From contig NZ_CP066308.1 in assembly GCF_016406105.1 (NCBI RefSeq), positions 1,585,501 through 1,649,500 on the forward strand: a stretch of DNA of 64,000 nt. The letters are read 5' to 3'. Source of the DNA: Brevibacillus composti (GTDB lineage Bacteria; Bacillota; Bacilli; Brevibacillales; Brevibacillaceae). Numbering within the stretch: position 1 is the first letter of the stretch; the number at the start of each line of letters is the position of its first letter. Made by a program: the position numbers and the translations under genes. Shown here piece by piece: positions 8,098 to 16,389 of the stretch. Below the pieces are notes generated by a model. That model ran no database searches, was not told the origin of the DNA, and saw nothing but the letters and a program-made list of their open reading frames with translations.

Positions 8098-8297
8098 GTG
8101 TCGAGCCCAGTGATCCATGAATCAAACCGGCAAATAGCCTTGCAGGAGGCGAAGAACCGTGGATGGTCATGATCAAGCATTCGACAGTAGTCGAACTGGC
8201 GGAAACCGTACTCTTTAGGTAACACAAACTCTGTTACGGAGGTTGAAGAGCCAAAGAGACTGATCGGTATCACCCCATAGCAAAGGGCTCGACGCGG
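8098..8297 (+). ncRNA. Candidate multibranch structured RNA, unidentified
   Basis: This stretch encodes no protein but folds well by eye. GTCGAGCCC (8100-8108) pairs perfectly with GGGCTCGAC (8285-8293), and inside it GTGAT (8110-8114) pairs with ATCAC (8269-8273). The enclosed region holds further hairpins: GCCT/AGGC near 8137-8150, TTCGAC-agta-GTCGAA (8180-8195), and CTCTT (8211-8215) with AAGAG (8246-8250) enclosing GTAACA/TGTTAC (8219-8224, 8232-8237). A strong terminator follows at once. The fold is multibranched, unlike the rod of 6S RNA, and lacks the conserved cores of the common riboswitches. The genes after the terminator are on the other strand, so it looks like a free-standing RNA rather than a leader. 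Confidence 0.55.
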
Positions 8298-8323
8298 CCG
8301 CTCCCCTGATGGGAGCGGTTTTT
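8298..8323 (+). terminator. Terminator of the 8100-8293 RNA candidate
   Basis: CCGCTCCC (8298-8305) pairs perfectly with GGGAGCGG (8311-8318) around CTGAT, followed by TTTTT. It begins four bases after the closing helix of the RNA candidate. Confidence 0.9.
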
Positions 8324-8381
8324 CCATTTCAGGAAAGAAAAAACAGCCCGGCATGGTCTCCGGACTGTTCGCTGATGTTCC

Positions 8382-8855
8382 TTACGCTTGGCGGTTCACC
8401 GCTTTTTTCAATTGACTCATAATGCCGCTGTGCATGCCTTCATGGTAGAGCGTAAACAGAAGCATTTCTCCAAATGTATCGATCTGCGCTTTGCCCCTCA
8501 GGCTAAACGGAGTGGGCAGCTTCTCTTGCAGGCGGTCTGCAAAATCATTCTTGATGCGGGCTGTCTGCTCCTGCAGCTGTTGGCTCAGCGTCTCCAGGCT
8601 GGGGACCTCTCCCTGCCAATCGGCCGGCTTGGTTCCAGGGGAAAAAAGGGCCCCGTAGGAGGAAGGGACTTTGATCCCGGTCGGACCATAGAGGAGGGCA
8701 TCCTGGCTGAGCAGAATATGGCCCAGATTCCAACGCAAGTTGTTGGAAAAACCTTCCGGCACGATATCCGCCTGCGCCTCTGAAATCTCCTGCATGCCGC
8801 TAAGCGTGAGTCCGCGAATCAATTCATACTGTTGCCAAACAAAACCGTAATCCAT
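8382..8855 (-). CDS. DinB-fold protein
   Basis: This 157-residue protein has the DinB/YfiT-like four-helix layout. A conserved NLGHILLSQDALLYG segment supplies one histidine, and the C-terminal LYHEGMHSGIM supplies the HxxxH-type pair, so a metal site is likely. DinB-fold proteins include thiol transferases, such as bacillithiol S-transferases; bshC elsewhere in the window shows this organism makes bacillithiol, but substrate choice is not readable here. The ATG at 8855 was chosen because GGAGGGG stands about 9 bases upstream. It runs opposite to the neighbouring genes. Confidence 0.72.
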   Translation of the reverse strand: MDYGFVWQQYELIRGLTLSGMQEISEAQADIVPEGFSNNLRWNLGHILLSQDALLYGPTGIKVPSSYGALFSPGTKPADWQGEVPSLETLSQQLQEQTARIKNDFADRLQEKLPTPFSLRGKAQIDTFGEMLLFTLYHEGMHSGIMSQLKKAVNRQA

Positions 8856-9021
8856 AGTCGTACACCCCTCCAAAAAATAACGTCCTATTCGTCATGTTAC
8901 CGCAGAAAATGGAAGAAGAAAACATTCAAATGTGCTGCGCGGCCCTCTATTGTCCTCTCCCATCCCGGTAAGATAAGATAAAATATGGACAACTATTCAC
9001 CAGAAAAAAGGGAGAACGGCG

Positions 9022-9570
9022 ATGATGACGAGATATGTGCGAGTGGCGATCTGGTTGCTGGCAGCTGTATGGCTGCTGCAGGCATGCAGTTCGCCGTCCG
9101 GAGAAAATGGCCTGGCGGCGGCTTTTGATCCGGAAGACCCCAAAGAGTACGGCATCCGGGGAATCTACCTGGGTCAAAATATCAAAGAGGCGATGGAGCA
9201 GCTCCAGCCGACAAAGGCCGATTTCATGGATGCAGTCACCCGGGAAAGCTATACGGCCGATCAGCTCGCTGCCGGAGCCGGAACGATGGTCATGGGCCTG
9301 CTCCTGGTCGACGAGACACAGCTGATGGTGACCGTCAAGCAGGGAGTGCTCCATTCCATCGTGGTCGGCGGCATCCCGCGTGAAAAGGCGGCGGCGTTTG
9401 CCACTAACCGCGGTCTGGCCGCATACGACGGCCCGGAAAAAATTCAGCAGCTGTACGGACAAGCAGCGGGACAAAGTCAGGAAATCACCCTGCAGGGCAG
9501 CAAATATAAGTTGTTGCTCCGGCTGCATGACAACCAGCTGATCGGATACCGATTTGACACGGTAGAATAG
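9022..9570 (+). CDS. Lipoprotein of unknown function
   Basis: This 182-residue product has a lipoprotein signal peptide: hydrophobic VAIWLLAAVWLLQAC with Cys22 as the probable lipidation site, then a Ser/Gly-rich linker. The mature part contains IRGIYLGQNIKEAMEQLQP, a pattern like the short ligand-binding repeats in secreted SmpA/OmlA-type or copper-amine-oxidase-associated modules, but I cannot assign a family. It has no catalytic motif. The start follows AAAAGGGAGAACGGCG; M2 at 9025 is also possible. It converges on the gene at 9581-10078 with only ten bases between them and no visible terminator. Confidence 0.65.
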   Translation: MMTRYVRVAIWLLAAVWLLQACSSPSGENGLAAAFDPEDPKEYGIRGIYLGQNIKEAMEQLQPTKADFMDAVTRESYTADQLAAGAGTMVMGLLLVDETQLMVTVKQGVLHSIVVGGIPREKAAAFATNRGLAAYDGPEKIQQLYGQAAGQSQEITLQGSKYKLLLRLHDNQLIGYRFDTVE

Positions 9571-9580
9571 AGCGCGCCGC

Positions 9581-10078
9581 TTATTCAGCAAAAAAATGAA
9601 GCTGCACGCCGTAGGCCTTGGCGATTCCCAGCATCAGCTGGTCCTGCTCGGAATCAATCAGGTACCAGGTGTCAGAGGCGGCAGCGGCCGGAATGCGTCC
9701 GAGAATCGACTCTTTCATCTGTTCCAGCGCCGCCCAGCGGTCCCGCTCCGCCCCTATGGCTGGATCCAGCGTAAAAGCTGCCACCCGGTCTGCATATACA
9801 TAAAGATGGCCGTCTTGGCTTTCAAAACCGACCGCGTCCAGGTCGGCCATCTCGGCGTTTGCAGGAAGGAGCCACAACGGGAATTCTTCGCCCAGCATCG
9901 AGGCTTTCTCCAGAATTTCGATCAGCTTGTCCCGCTCTTGCTCGTTTTCGACGATCAAGAGCTGCTCATCACGGTCATATACATTGACATGATCTCCAAT
10001 TTTATGTATGACTTGAGCATAGAAACCGGGAAGCTTTCCCGGCGCCTGCTGCATCTCGATCCCAAACATCCGCTTCAA
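9581..10078 (-). CDS. Hypothetical protein, 165 aa
   Basis: I do not recognise this protein. It is soluble and acidic, lacks a signal peptide, and has regular alternation of strands and helices (FYAQVIHKIGDHVNVYDRDEQLLIV, then KASMLGEEFPLWLLPANAE). The TTG at 10078 was preferred because GAGGTG stands six bases upstream; the 5' extension to 10138 has no ribosome site and would run into the start of the divergent MBL gene. Divergent spacing to the MBL gene is only 60 bases, so both promoters must be compact. Confidence 0.55.
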   Translation of the reverse strand: MKRMFGIEMQQAPGKLPGFYAQVIHKIGDHVNVYDRDEQLLIVENEQERDKLIEILEKASMLGEEFPLWLLPANAEMADLDAVGFESQDGHLYVYADRVAAFTLDPAIGAERDRWAALEQMKESILGRIPAAAASDTWYLIDSEQDQLMLGIAKAYGVQLHFFAE

Positions 10079-10138
10079 TGGATACACCTCATTTTGTCGT
10101 TTTGATTCATCGTAACACAAGAGAGAAGGAGGTTTCAC

Positions 10139-10783
10139 ATGAAAGATAATCTGCTAGTGGAGAGTATGGCTTTAGGGCCGTTTCAGACCAATGCCTATAT
10201 CCTGACCCACAGCGAAACGGGAGAATCCATCGTCATCGATCCAGGGATGGAACCGGAACCGCTGCTGCGAAAATTGGCCGGCAAAAAGGTAGCGGCCATC
10301 TTGCTCACCCACGCTCATCTGGACCATATCGGCGGCCTGAACCAAGTAAGGGAGCTGACCCATGCTCCCGTATACATTCACCCACTGGAGCAGGAATGGC
10401 TGACCGATCCCGATCTCAATGGATCCAGCCGTTGGAACCTGCCTGAACCGATCATCTGTCAGCGGGCGGAACACGAGCTGGCCGACGGGCAGACGCTGGA
10501 GCTGGCTGGATTCTCCATCCGCGTGCTGCATACGCCCGGCCATTCTCCAGGCAGCTGTTCGTTTGTCATTGGACGCCATTGCTTTGGCGGAGATGTGCTG
10601 TTTGCGCAAAGCATCGGCCGAACGGATCTGCCCGGCGGTGATTTTGAGACACTGATGATCAGCATCCAGGACAAATTGTTTGAGCTGGATGATGAGACGA
10701 TCGTCTATCCGGGACACGGCCCGAAGACGACGATTGACACCGAAAAAACGTTTAACCCGTTTGTAACCGGTATGCTTCGATGA
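10139..10783 (+). CDS. MBL-fold hydrolase, glyoxalase II-like
   Basis: This 214-residue protein is a short metallo-beta-lactamase-fold hydrolase. The metal-binding motif THAHLDH is at residues 57-63. Further ligands follow in VLHTPGHSPGSCSFV, in the conserved aspartate region around FGGDVLFAQSIGRTDLPGG, and in YPGHGPKTTID. The RTD-LPGG segment is typical of the YcbL/YqgX branch of glyoxalase II-like proteins, which hydrolyse thioesters such as S-lactoyl-thiols. The start follows AAGGAGGTTTCAC. The stop overlaps the ATG of the downstream CapA-like gene as ATGA, so the two are probably co-translated. Confidence 0.85.
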   Translation: MKDNLLVESMALGPFQTNAYILTHSETGESIVIDPGMEPEPLLRKLAGKKVAAILLTHAHLDHIGGLNQVRELTHAPVYIHPLEQEWLTDPDLNGSSRWNLPEPIICQRAEHELADGQTLELAGFSIRVLHTPGHSPGSCSFVIGRHCFGGDVLFAQSIGRTDLPGGDFETLMISIQDKLFELDDETIVYPGHGPKTTIDTEKTFNPFVTGMLR

Positions 10784-12096
10784 GAAGCAAGTACACCTCT
10801 TTTACACTGAGTATCGCGCTGGCGTGGGGAGTCTGGGGCTGCGCTCCGTCAACAGGAACGCCCCATCCGCCCGCCGCAGTGGCGCCATCCGTGCCGACAT
10901 CCGCTGCAACTCCCGCCGCATCTCCTGTCACGTCTGATACCGAAGCGGGACGCGAGCCGCCGCCGGCAGAAGGGGGGCCGCTCCCGTCAGCGGAAAGAGC
11001 GGGAGGGCATGAGCCGCCGCCCTCCCGGTTTCCGGAACAGCGCATTACCTTGATGGCGGTCGGAGACATCATGGTTCATGACGAGCAGCTGGAGGCTGCC
11101 CGTTTGCCGGACGGGTCGAACTACGACTTCGCTCCTTTTTTCAACCAGGTCGCTCCGATCTTTCAGGAAGCGGACTGGCTGATCGGCAATCTGGAGACGA
11201 CGCTGGCCGGAGCGGAGCTGAAGTACACCGGATACCCGATGTTCAACTCCCCGGATTCGCTGGCGGATACCTTGAAACAGCTGGGCTTTACCGCACTGAC
11301 GACAGCCAACAACCACTCCCTAGACCGCAGGGAAGCGGGGGTGCTGCGCACGATTGAAGCGCTGGATCGCGCAGGCATTCAGCACACCGGGACGTTTCGC
11401 GATGAGGCGAGCCGCAACCAGCCCCTGCTGCTGACGAAAGATGGCTTTACGCTGGCGCTGATCGCCTACACCTACGGGACGAATGGCATTCCCATCCCAA
11501 AAGGAAAGCCGTATCTGGTCAATCTGATCGACCCCGCTCTGATCAAGGCGGATATTGCCAGAGCGAGAGAGGCGGGAGTTGATCTGGTGGCGGTCGCCCT
11601 CCATTTCGGCAATGAATACCAGAGGCAGCCGAGCGCTGCGCAGCGGGAGATCGCCGGTCTCTGCATCCAGTACGGGGCCGATCTGGTTTTGGGAGCACAT
11701 CCGCACGTCGTACAGCCGTATGAGTGGAAAACCGTTACCTTGGAAAGCGGGATGAGCCACAACGGTCTGATCGCCTATTCGCTGGGCAATTTCATCTCCG
11801 CGCAGCGGCGCGATTACAAAGATGTCGGCGTCATTTTGAAGCTGACCCTGCACAAGGGAGAGAATGGGGAAGCAAGTTTCGAAGAAGCAGAGTGGATTCC
11901 TACGTATGTTCATTATTATCGGAAAAATGGCAAACGTCAGTATGTCATCTATCCCGTTTCTCTCACCTTGGCCGCCGTCCAGCAAGGCCAAAAGGACCCG
12001 GCACTGACCAAAGAAGTCCTGAACACGCTTCACCGCTTGGAAAAGGAAATGAAACTTCATCTGGACTCGCTCCAGAAGCAGGAAAAGGCCAGCTAG
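10780..12096 (+). CDS. CapA family protein (polyglutamate synthesis-type metallophosphatase fold)
   Basis: This 438-residue protein has an export signal ending in GVWGC, which could be a non-standard lipobox, and then a Pro/Ala/Thr-rich linker of about 70 residues. The catalytic-type domain starts at RITLMAVGDIMVHDE and continues with DWLIGNLETTLAG, TTANNHSLDR and LGAHPHVVQPYEW, ending with YSLGNFISAQ. These are the motifs of CapA/PgsA proteins, which have a calcineurin-like fold and, in capsule operons, take part in poly-gamma-glutamate export. No other capsule genes are adjacent, so its substrate is unknown. It is coupled to the MBL gene by ATGA and ends in a strong terminator. Confidence 0.83.
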   Translation: MRSKYTSFTLSIALAWGVWGCAPSTGTPHPPAAVAPSVPTSAATPAASPVTSDTEAGREPPPAEGGPLPSAERAGGHEPPPSRFPEQRITLMAVGDIMVHDEQLEAARLPDGSNYDFAPFFNQVAPIFQEADWLIGNLETTLAGAELKYTGYPMFNSPDSLADTLKQLGFTALTTANNHSLDRREAGVLRTIEALDRAGIQHTGTFRDEASRNQPLLLTKDGFTLALIAYTYGTNGIPIPKGKPYLVNLIDPALIKADIARAREAGVDLVAVALHFGNEYQRQPSAAQREIAGLCIQYGADLVLGAHPHVVQPYEWKTVTLESGMSHNGLIAYSLGNFISAQRRDYKDVGVILKLTLHKGENGEASFEEAEWIPTYVHYYRKNGKRQYVIYPVSLTLAAVQQGQKDPALTKEVLNTLHRLEKEMKLHLDSLQKQEKAS

Positions 12097-12115
12097 CTTG
12101 CTGGCCTTTTTTTCC
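12085..12115 (+). terminator. Terminator after the CapA-like gene
   Basis: AAGGCCAGC and GCTGGCCTT pair around TAGCTT and are followed by TTTTTTT. The stem includes the stop codon of the CapA-like gene and abuts the end of the convergent coiled-coil gene. Confidence 0.9.
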
Positions 12116-13186
12116 TTACTTTTGTCCAAATCCAAAGGGAAAGTTAATTTTTAGCTGCAGCTTCAACTCTTCGTTTGCCATGCTGATTCCCTGTACCTGG
12201 ATGTTCGGCGAGATCAGCTCCGGATAGAAGCCAAAGTCATAGGCCTGATCCATTTCCTCGATCGTGGAGGAAGGCAGGGCGAAGCCGTCGAAATACAATT
12301 CATGGATGCGAAATTTCAACTCTTTCGGCGAAACCAGCTCATACGATCCCACCAGCTTGATCTGCATGTGATCATAGGTGCCCTCGACGATCAATTGATC
12401 ATTTTCGAAGCGAAACTCCGAGTTTTGGAACAATTTGTCCTTGGTCATCAGAAACTGATTGAATTCATCCTGCTTGATCGTCAGCGTATGAAGGAACAGG
12501 CCGTCTGATTGAATTCTCTCCGGCGTAGCCAGTTCTGGAACCTGGAACATGACCGTAGAGAGTTGGCTAAAAAAGGTCTGGAAAGCCGGCAGGCCGCGCT
12601 CGCGCCAATCCACGATGAGGTGGTCCATCAGCGACTGAACGCTGGTCGCATCGCCCACTTTTTGCAAATTTTGCTCTTTTTCAGCCTGGATGGCCAGCAT
12701 TTCCGCCAGCTGCTTCTCATAACTCTTTTTCAAGTCCTGCAGGGCCGTCAGCCGGTTCAGCTTGTCTGCCTGGAGCGACTCCATCTTGACGCGCTCTTCC
12801 TGGAATTTCTCCAGTCGCTGCATGTCCCGCTCGTACAGGAGCTGCAAAAAATCGAACATGAGCAGGAAATCGTTGAAATTTTCGGTATTAAACAGCAGGG
12901 TCAGCAGCGTGGCGCGCTCTCCGGTATAATAGGCTCGGGCTACTTCACCGGCATGCCGTCTCATCGCTTCCATGACGAGCTTTTGACGTTGCATGTCCAG
13001 ATCGAGACGGGCGATCTCGCCGCTCAGTCTGCTCTCCTCTTGCTTGATCAGCCCCAGCGTCCGCTCCAGCTCTTTTTGGGTAAAATGCTGCTGCAGGATC
13101 AATTGCTCCAAGGGAGGAAGCGGCTCGGCGAATGCCGTCAGGGGAACGAGGGCAAGCAGTAGTAATGCGAGTACGATTTTACGCAT
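12116..13186 (-). CDS. Secreted coiled-coil protein of unknown function
   Basis: This 356-residue product has a Sec signal peptide (MRKIVLALLLLALVPLTAFA). A long coiled coil from about residue 25 to 170 follows (TQKELERTLGLIKQEESRLSG, then LEKFQEERVKMESLQADKLN), and then a globular C-terminal domain. The coiled coil, with its YYTGERATLLTLLFNTENFNDFL insert, resembles the N-terminal regulatory region of peptidoglycan hydrolases of the CwlO/PcsB type, but no NlpC/P60 or CHAP catalytic domain follows. A role in wall remodelling is inferred only from that resemblance. The ATG at 13186 follows AAGGTGAAGAA. Confidence 0.7.
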   Translation of the reverse strand: MRKIVLALLLLALVPLTAFAEPLPPLEQLILQQHFTQKELERTLGLIKQEESRLSGEIARLDLDMQRQKLVMEAMRRHAGEVARAYYTGERATLLTLLFNTENFNDFLLMFDFLQLLYERDMQRLEKFQEERVKMESLQADKLNRLTALQDLKKSYEKQLAEMLAIQAEKEQNLQKVGDATSVQSLMDHLIVDWRERGLPAFQTFFSQLSTVMFQVPELATPERIQSDGLFLHTLTIKQDEFNQFLMTKDKLFQNSEFRFENDQLIVEGTYDHMQIKLVGSYELVSPKELKFRIHELYFDGFALPSSTIEEMDQAYDFGFYPELISPNIQVQGISMANEELKLQLKINFPFGFGQK

Positions 13187-13310
13187 TTCTTCACCTTTTG
13201 TATCCCAGCGTGATTGGAGCAAAAAGCCAAAGACGCTCTCACCACATTGTATGTTCTCTTATCGTATTATAGCCTTAATTAACTGAATTTGGATAGCAGG
13301 AGAAGAGAAG

Positions 13311-14450
13311 ATGACCATCATATCCAGAATTTACAAGGAAATCGAGAATCATCCCGAGCGGGCGATCCCGTTTGTTCGCTTCATGGAGCTGGCCTTGTAT
13401 GACCCCGAGGGGGGCTATTATCCGTCGGAGCGGCCCAAAATCGGCAAGGAAGGGGACTTCTTTACGAGTGCTTCGGTCCATCCTGTATTTGCAGAGACCC
13501 TGGCGGATGTCGCGGTGGAGATGTGGACGGCGGGAAGCTGGTCCCACCCGGTCCTGATCGAAATTGGCGGCGGAACCGGATCGCTTTCCCAAGGCATCCT
13601 CCAGCGGGTAAAAGAGGCGGCGCCGTCGCTGTTTGCCGCCGTCTCTGTCATCATCATCGAGGCAAGCCCTTACCATCGCCAATTGCAAAAGGAAGCGCTC
13701 GCCAAATGGGAGATTCCCGTGAAAAGCTATGAAAGCCTGGAGGCTGCGGCTAAGGCGGAGCGCGTCCAGGGGGTCATCATCTCCAACGAATGGCTGGACG
13801 CTTTCCCGGTCCATCGCGCGGAAAAAACGGCGGATGGCTGGCGGGAGATCTGGGTGGAAAAAAGTGCAGAGGGCCTGACGGAGTGCTGGAGAGAGCCTTC
13901 AGCGGAGCTGGCCCGCTATCTGAAAGCGATCGATCAAGGGCTTCCCCGGGGCATGCGGGTGGAGGCCAACCTGGAAATCGAAAAGACCTATGCCCAGCTA
14001 ACTTCGCTGCTTGCCGACGGCTACATGATCACCATCGATTACGGCGATTTGGCGGAAGATCTGTACCATCCCAGCCGCAAACGAGGGACGCTGATGTGCT
14101 ACTACCGCCATCAGGCAGATGACAATCCCTATATCCGCGTGGGGGAGCAGGATATGACCGCGCACGTGAATTTTTCCGAACTGATCCGGGCGGGAGAGGA
14201 GACAGGCTTTGCGAAGCTGGCCTACCTGCGGCAGGACCGCTTCCTGATGAACAGCGGATTGTTAGAAAAAGCAGTCGCCCACAATGACAGAGACCCGTTT
14301 ACGAGCGAGGCGATGAAGCGGAATCGGGCGATTCAACAGCTGATCTACTCGGGAGGACTGGGCGGATTGTTTCGCGTGCTGGTCCAGGCGAAGGGAGATG
14401 TGCCGCGGGACGGGTTCCGTTTTCAGCGCGGCAGCTGGAAAGATCGATAA
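13311..14450 (+). CDS. SAM-dependent methyltransferase, MidA/NDUFAF7 family
   Basis: This 379-residue protein belongs to the COG1565 family. The N-terminal signature MELALYDPEGGYY is followed by GDFFTSASVHPVFAE and the SAM-binding loop VLIEIGGGTGSLSQGIL. Later come VIISNEWLDAFPVH and MITIDYGD. In eukaryotes the relative NDUFAF7 methylates an arginine of respiratory complex I; the bacterial substrates are unknown. The gene stands alone between the secreted coiled-coil gene and DUF2626 and starts after AGGAGAAGAGAAG. It ends in a bidirectional terminator. Confidence 0.85.
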   Translation: MTIISRIYKEIENHPERAIPFVRFMELALYDPEGGYYPSERPKIGKEGDFFTSASVHPVFAETLADVAVEMWTAGSWSHPVLIEIGGGTGSLSQGILQRVKEAAPSLFAAVSVIIIEASPYHRQLQKEALAKWEIPVKSYESLEAAAKAERVQGVIISNEWLDAFPVHRAEKTADGWREIWVEKSAEGLTECWREPSAELARYLKAIDQGLPRGMRVEANLEIEKTYAQLTSLLADGYMITIDYGDLAEDLYHPSRKRGTLMCYYRHQADDNPYIRVGEQDMTAHVNFSELIRAGEETGFAKLAYLRQDRFLMNSGLLEKAVAHNDRDPFTSEAMKRNRAIQQLIYSGGLGGLFRVLVQAKGDVPRDGFRFQRGSWKDR

Positions 14451-14463
14451 GCGTTTGTAACAA

Positions 14464-14496
14464 AAAAAAGATGCTCACATGTGAGCATCTTTTTTC
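14464..14496. terminator. Bidirectional terminator
   Basis: AAAAAAGATGCTCACAT and its perfect complement GTGAGCATCTTTTTT form a stem with A and T tracts on both sides. It serves the methyltransferase gene on the plus strand and DUF2626 on the minus strand. Confidence 0.92.
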
Positions 14497-14766
14497 TTAC
14501 AGAAGTGTTTGCAGCACCAGAGAGTGCTCTTGTGGTCCTACAGGCATTACGAAGAATGTGTAGTATGTAAAACCCACAAACGATACGAACATAAATCCGA
14601 AGAAAATGTTCAGATATGCCCGCTCGGTCAGATTCATGTAGCTCAGCGCTACGAAGAATGCGGTCAGGCCGAAGAACAACAGAGCCATCGGGTACAATTG
14701 GGCCCAGAACGCCATCAGCGCGATAACAATGGTCCAGAAGCCAAGTACGCGATACATACGATCCAT
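14497..14766 (-). CDS. yqgY: DUF2626 family membrane protein
   Basis: This 89-residue protein starts MDRMYRVLGFWTIVIALMAF and contains LFFGLTAFFVALSYMNLTER and GFTYYTFFVMPVG. I recognise this as the DUF2626 family represented by B. subtilis YqgY. It has three hydrophobic segments and is probably an integral membrane protein; its function is unknown. The ATG at 14766 follows AAAGGAGGGATTGCAG. In B. subtilis yqgY neighbours yqgZ (mgsR), and here an Spx/MgsR-family gene lies about 1.1 kb away, so part of that neighbourhood is kept. Confidence 0.82.
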   Translation of the reverse strand: MDRMYRVLGFWTIVIALMAFWAQLYPMALLFFGLTAFFVALSYMNLTERAYLNIFFGFMFVSFVGFTYYTFFVMPVGPQEHSLVLQTLL

Positions 14767-14918
14767 CTGCAATCCCTCCTTTGCAACAGGTCGGCAATAT
14801 TTACAAGATTCCTCCCCCATTATATCGGACACAGGGGGGCGTGTAAACGGAAAGGTATGACGGTTTTTTGACTATACATGTGACGAAACAAAAGAGGAAG
14901 CGGAAAAGGCTTCCTCGA

Positions 14919-15650
14919 TTATGTTTCCTGAGGCTGCGGACGATTGGCGACGGGCAGCCGGACAACCGTGTAATTGCACGAACGGCAGCCATTCAGCATC
15001 GAGTCATCTTCCCGTAACTCAATGTTCCCGAAGAATGTCTCAAATATTCCGGTCAACAGGGCGTTGTGCATCTTGCATACCGAATTGGGAAAGCGCTTGG
15101 CCGTTTCCGAAAAAGTGCAGTTGTACACACGGAAGCGCAATTCATCTTCCGTAATCGCTTCGATTTCCGGCTTCAGTCCTTGGGCGATCACGAGGCGGTT
15201 GATGTGGTCCAGCTTCTCTTCCAGCGAGGCGGTGGCCTCGTCAAAAGGGAACTCCTTCATGGCGCGCTTCGCCATCTCTGTACCCATCCGGTGCCCCATG
15301 TTAATCAGGGCGGATTCGCCGGCTTCGCCCAGGGAGAGCAGACTTTCTATGGCAATATCTGCGAGCAGACGATAGTCACGGGGAGGAAACTGCAGACTGA
15401 CGACTTGATCAGACAGCGAGTACAGCCTGCTGGGCCGTCCGCCCTTCCCGCTCTTGTCAGAGGAGGAACTAAGAAGACGAACATCTTCCAGCTTCGTCAG
15501 ATGGAGGCGGGCAACGTTGGGATGGATCGAAAAATGTTCGGCTACCTCTTGAACGGTGACGGGTTCAAGGCTGTTGGACACGTATTGGTAGATCAAAAAA
15601 CGGGTGGAATCCGCTAAAGCGCTGGTCAGTTTCTGTGCGTCGCATTCCAT
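14919..15650 (-). CDS. Winged-helix regulator with a four-cysteine C-terminal domain
   Basis: The 243-residue protein has an ArsR/DeoR-like winged helix at residues 1-80 (ALADSTRFLIYQYV, VTVQEVAEHFSIHPNVARLHL, then the wing with KGGRPSRLYSL). The C-terminal half carries four cysteines at about 178, 192, 222 and 225 (C-x13-C-x29-C-x2-C). That is the general plan of SufR-like iron-sulfur sensors, though the spacing differs, so the ligand could be an Fe-S cluster or zinc. It probably represses or activates in response to redox or metal state; the target is unknown. The start follows GGGGGGAACGTT. It is divergent from the Spx/MgsR-type gene about 260 bases away. Confidence 0.72.
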   Translation of the reverse strand: MECDAQKLTSALADSTRFLIYQYVSNSLEPVTVQEVAEHFSIHPNVARLHLTKLEDVRLLSSSSDKSGKGGRPSRLYSLSDQVVSLQFPPRDYRLLADIAIESLLSLGEAGESALINMGHRMGTEMAKRAMKEFPFDEATASLEEKLDHINRLVIAQGLKPEIEAITEDELRFRVYNCTFSETAKRFPNSVCKMHNALLTGIFETFFGNIELREDDSMLNGCRSCNYTVVRLPVANRPQPQET

Positions 15651-15908
15651 AACGTTCCCCCCTTTCCTTACACAAATTATGATCAGTGTATCCGATTTTT
15701 CGTCGAATGTTAAGGCAAGAGTGTGCAGGAGTGTGCCATTGGGCGCTTTACCGCTGTCGATTGCCGCCAGATCATATCGTATTTTTTAGATTTAATACTA
15801 TTGACATAGTGTTAATACCGCATTTATAATCCAAAGTAGAAAAGGATTTTTTATTAGCTTACTTTTCGATAGCTAATTCAGAGATAGAGTGAGATGGAGG
15901 GTGAAACA

Positions 15909-16286
15909 ATGGCGGTAGCAGAGCGTACCCGTACCCAAAAACTGACGTTTTTTACGTATCCGAGCTGTACCTCCTGTCGCAAGGCCAAAGCATGGCTGGC
16001 AGAAAACGGGGTGCATTACGAAGAGCGGCATTTGTTTAAAAATCCGCCGACTTCCGAAGAGCTGCTGGAGATCATTAAAATGACGACGAACGGACTGGAT
16101 GAAATCCTGTCGACTCGCAGCCAGCGCTTCAAAAACCTGGATGTCGATATCGAAGAAATGTCGGTCAGCGAACTGCTGGAATTGCTCAGCGAAGAGCCGC
16201 AGCTCCTGAAGCGGCCGATCCTGACAGACGGCGAAAATCTGATTGTCGGCTTTAACCAGTCGGCCATGAAAAACTTGCTCGGCTGA
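15909..16286 (+). CDS. Spx/MgsR family protein (ArsC-like fold)
   Basis: This 125-residue protein has the arsenate-reductase-like fold of the Spx family. The redox-active CxxC motif is at Cys20-Cys23 (YPSCTSC). The C-terminal part, KRPILTDGENLIVGF, carries the family RP motif region. In B. subtilis the relatives Spx and MgsR (YqgZ) bind RNA polymerase and redirect transcription under disulfide or general stress. The nearby DUF2626 gene supports MgsR, but the pair is not adjacent, so I leave the symbol open. The start follows GGAGGGTGAAACA. An AT-rich promoter region lies upstream (TTGACA near 15802). Confidence 0.8.
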   Translation: MAVAERTRTQKLTFFTYPSCTSCRKAKAWLAENGVHYEERHLFKNPPTSEELLEIIKMTTNGLDEILSTRSQRFKNLDVDIEEMSVSELLELLSEEPQLLKRPILTDGENLIVGFNQSAMKNLLG

Positions 16287-16389
16287 CAATATCATGAACC
16301 ACAACAGAGGAGGGGGCCAACCCTTCTCTTTTTTCTTTGCCAGCGGCCGTATACAATGAAACCAAAAGAAAAGGCGGAGGATGGACACG

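Noticed and set aside
8098..8297. 6S RNA
   Set aside because: 6S RNA forms one long rod with a central bubble. Here only the ends pair and the interior holds several independent hairpins.
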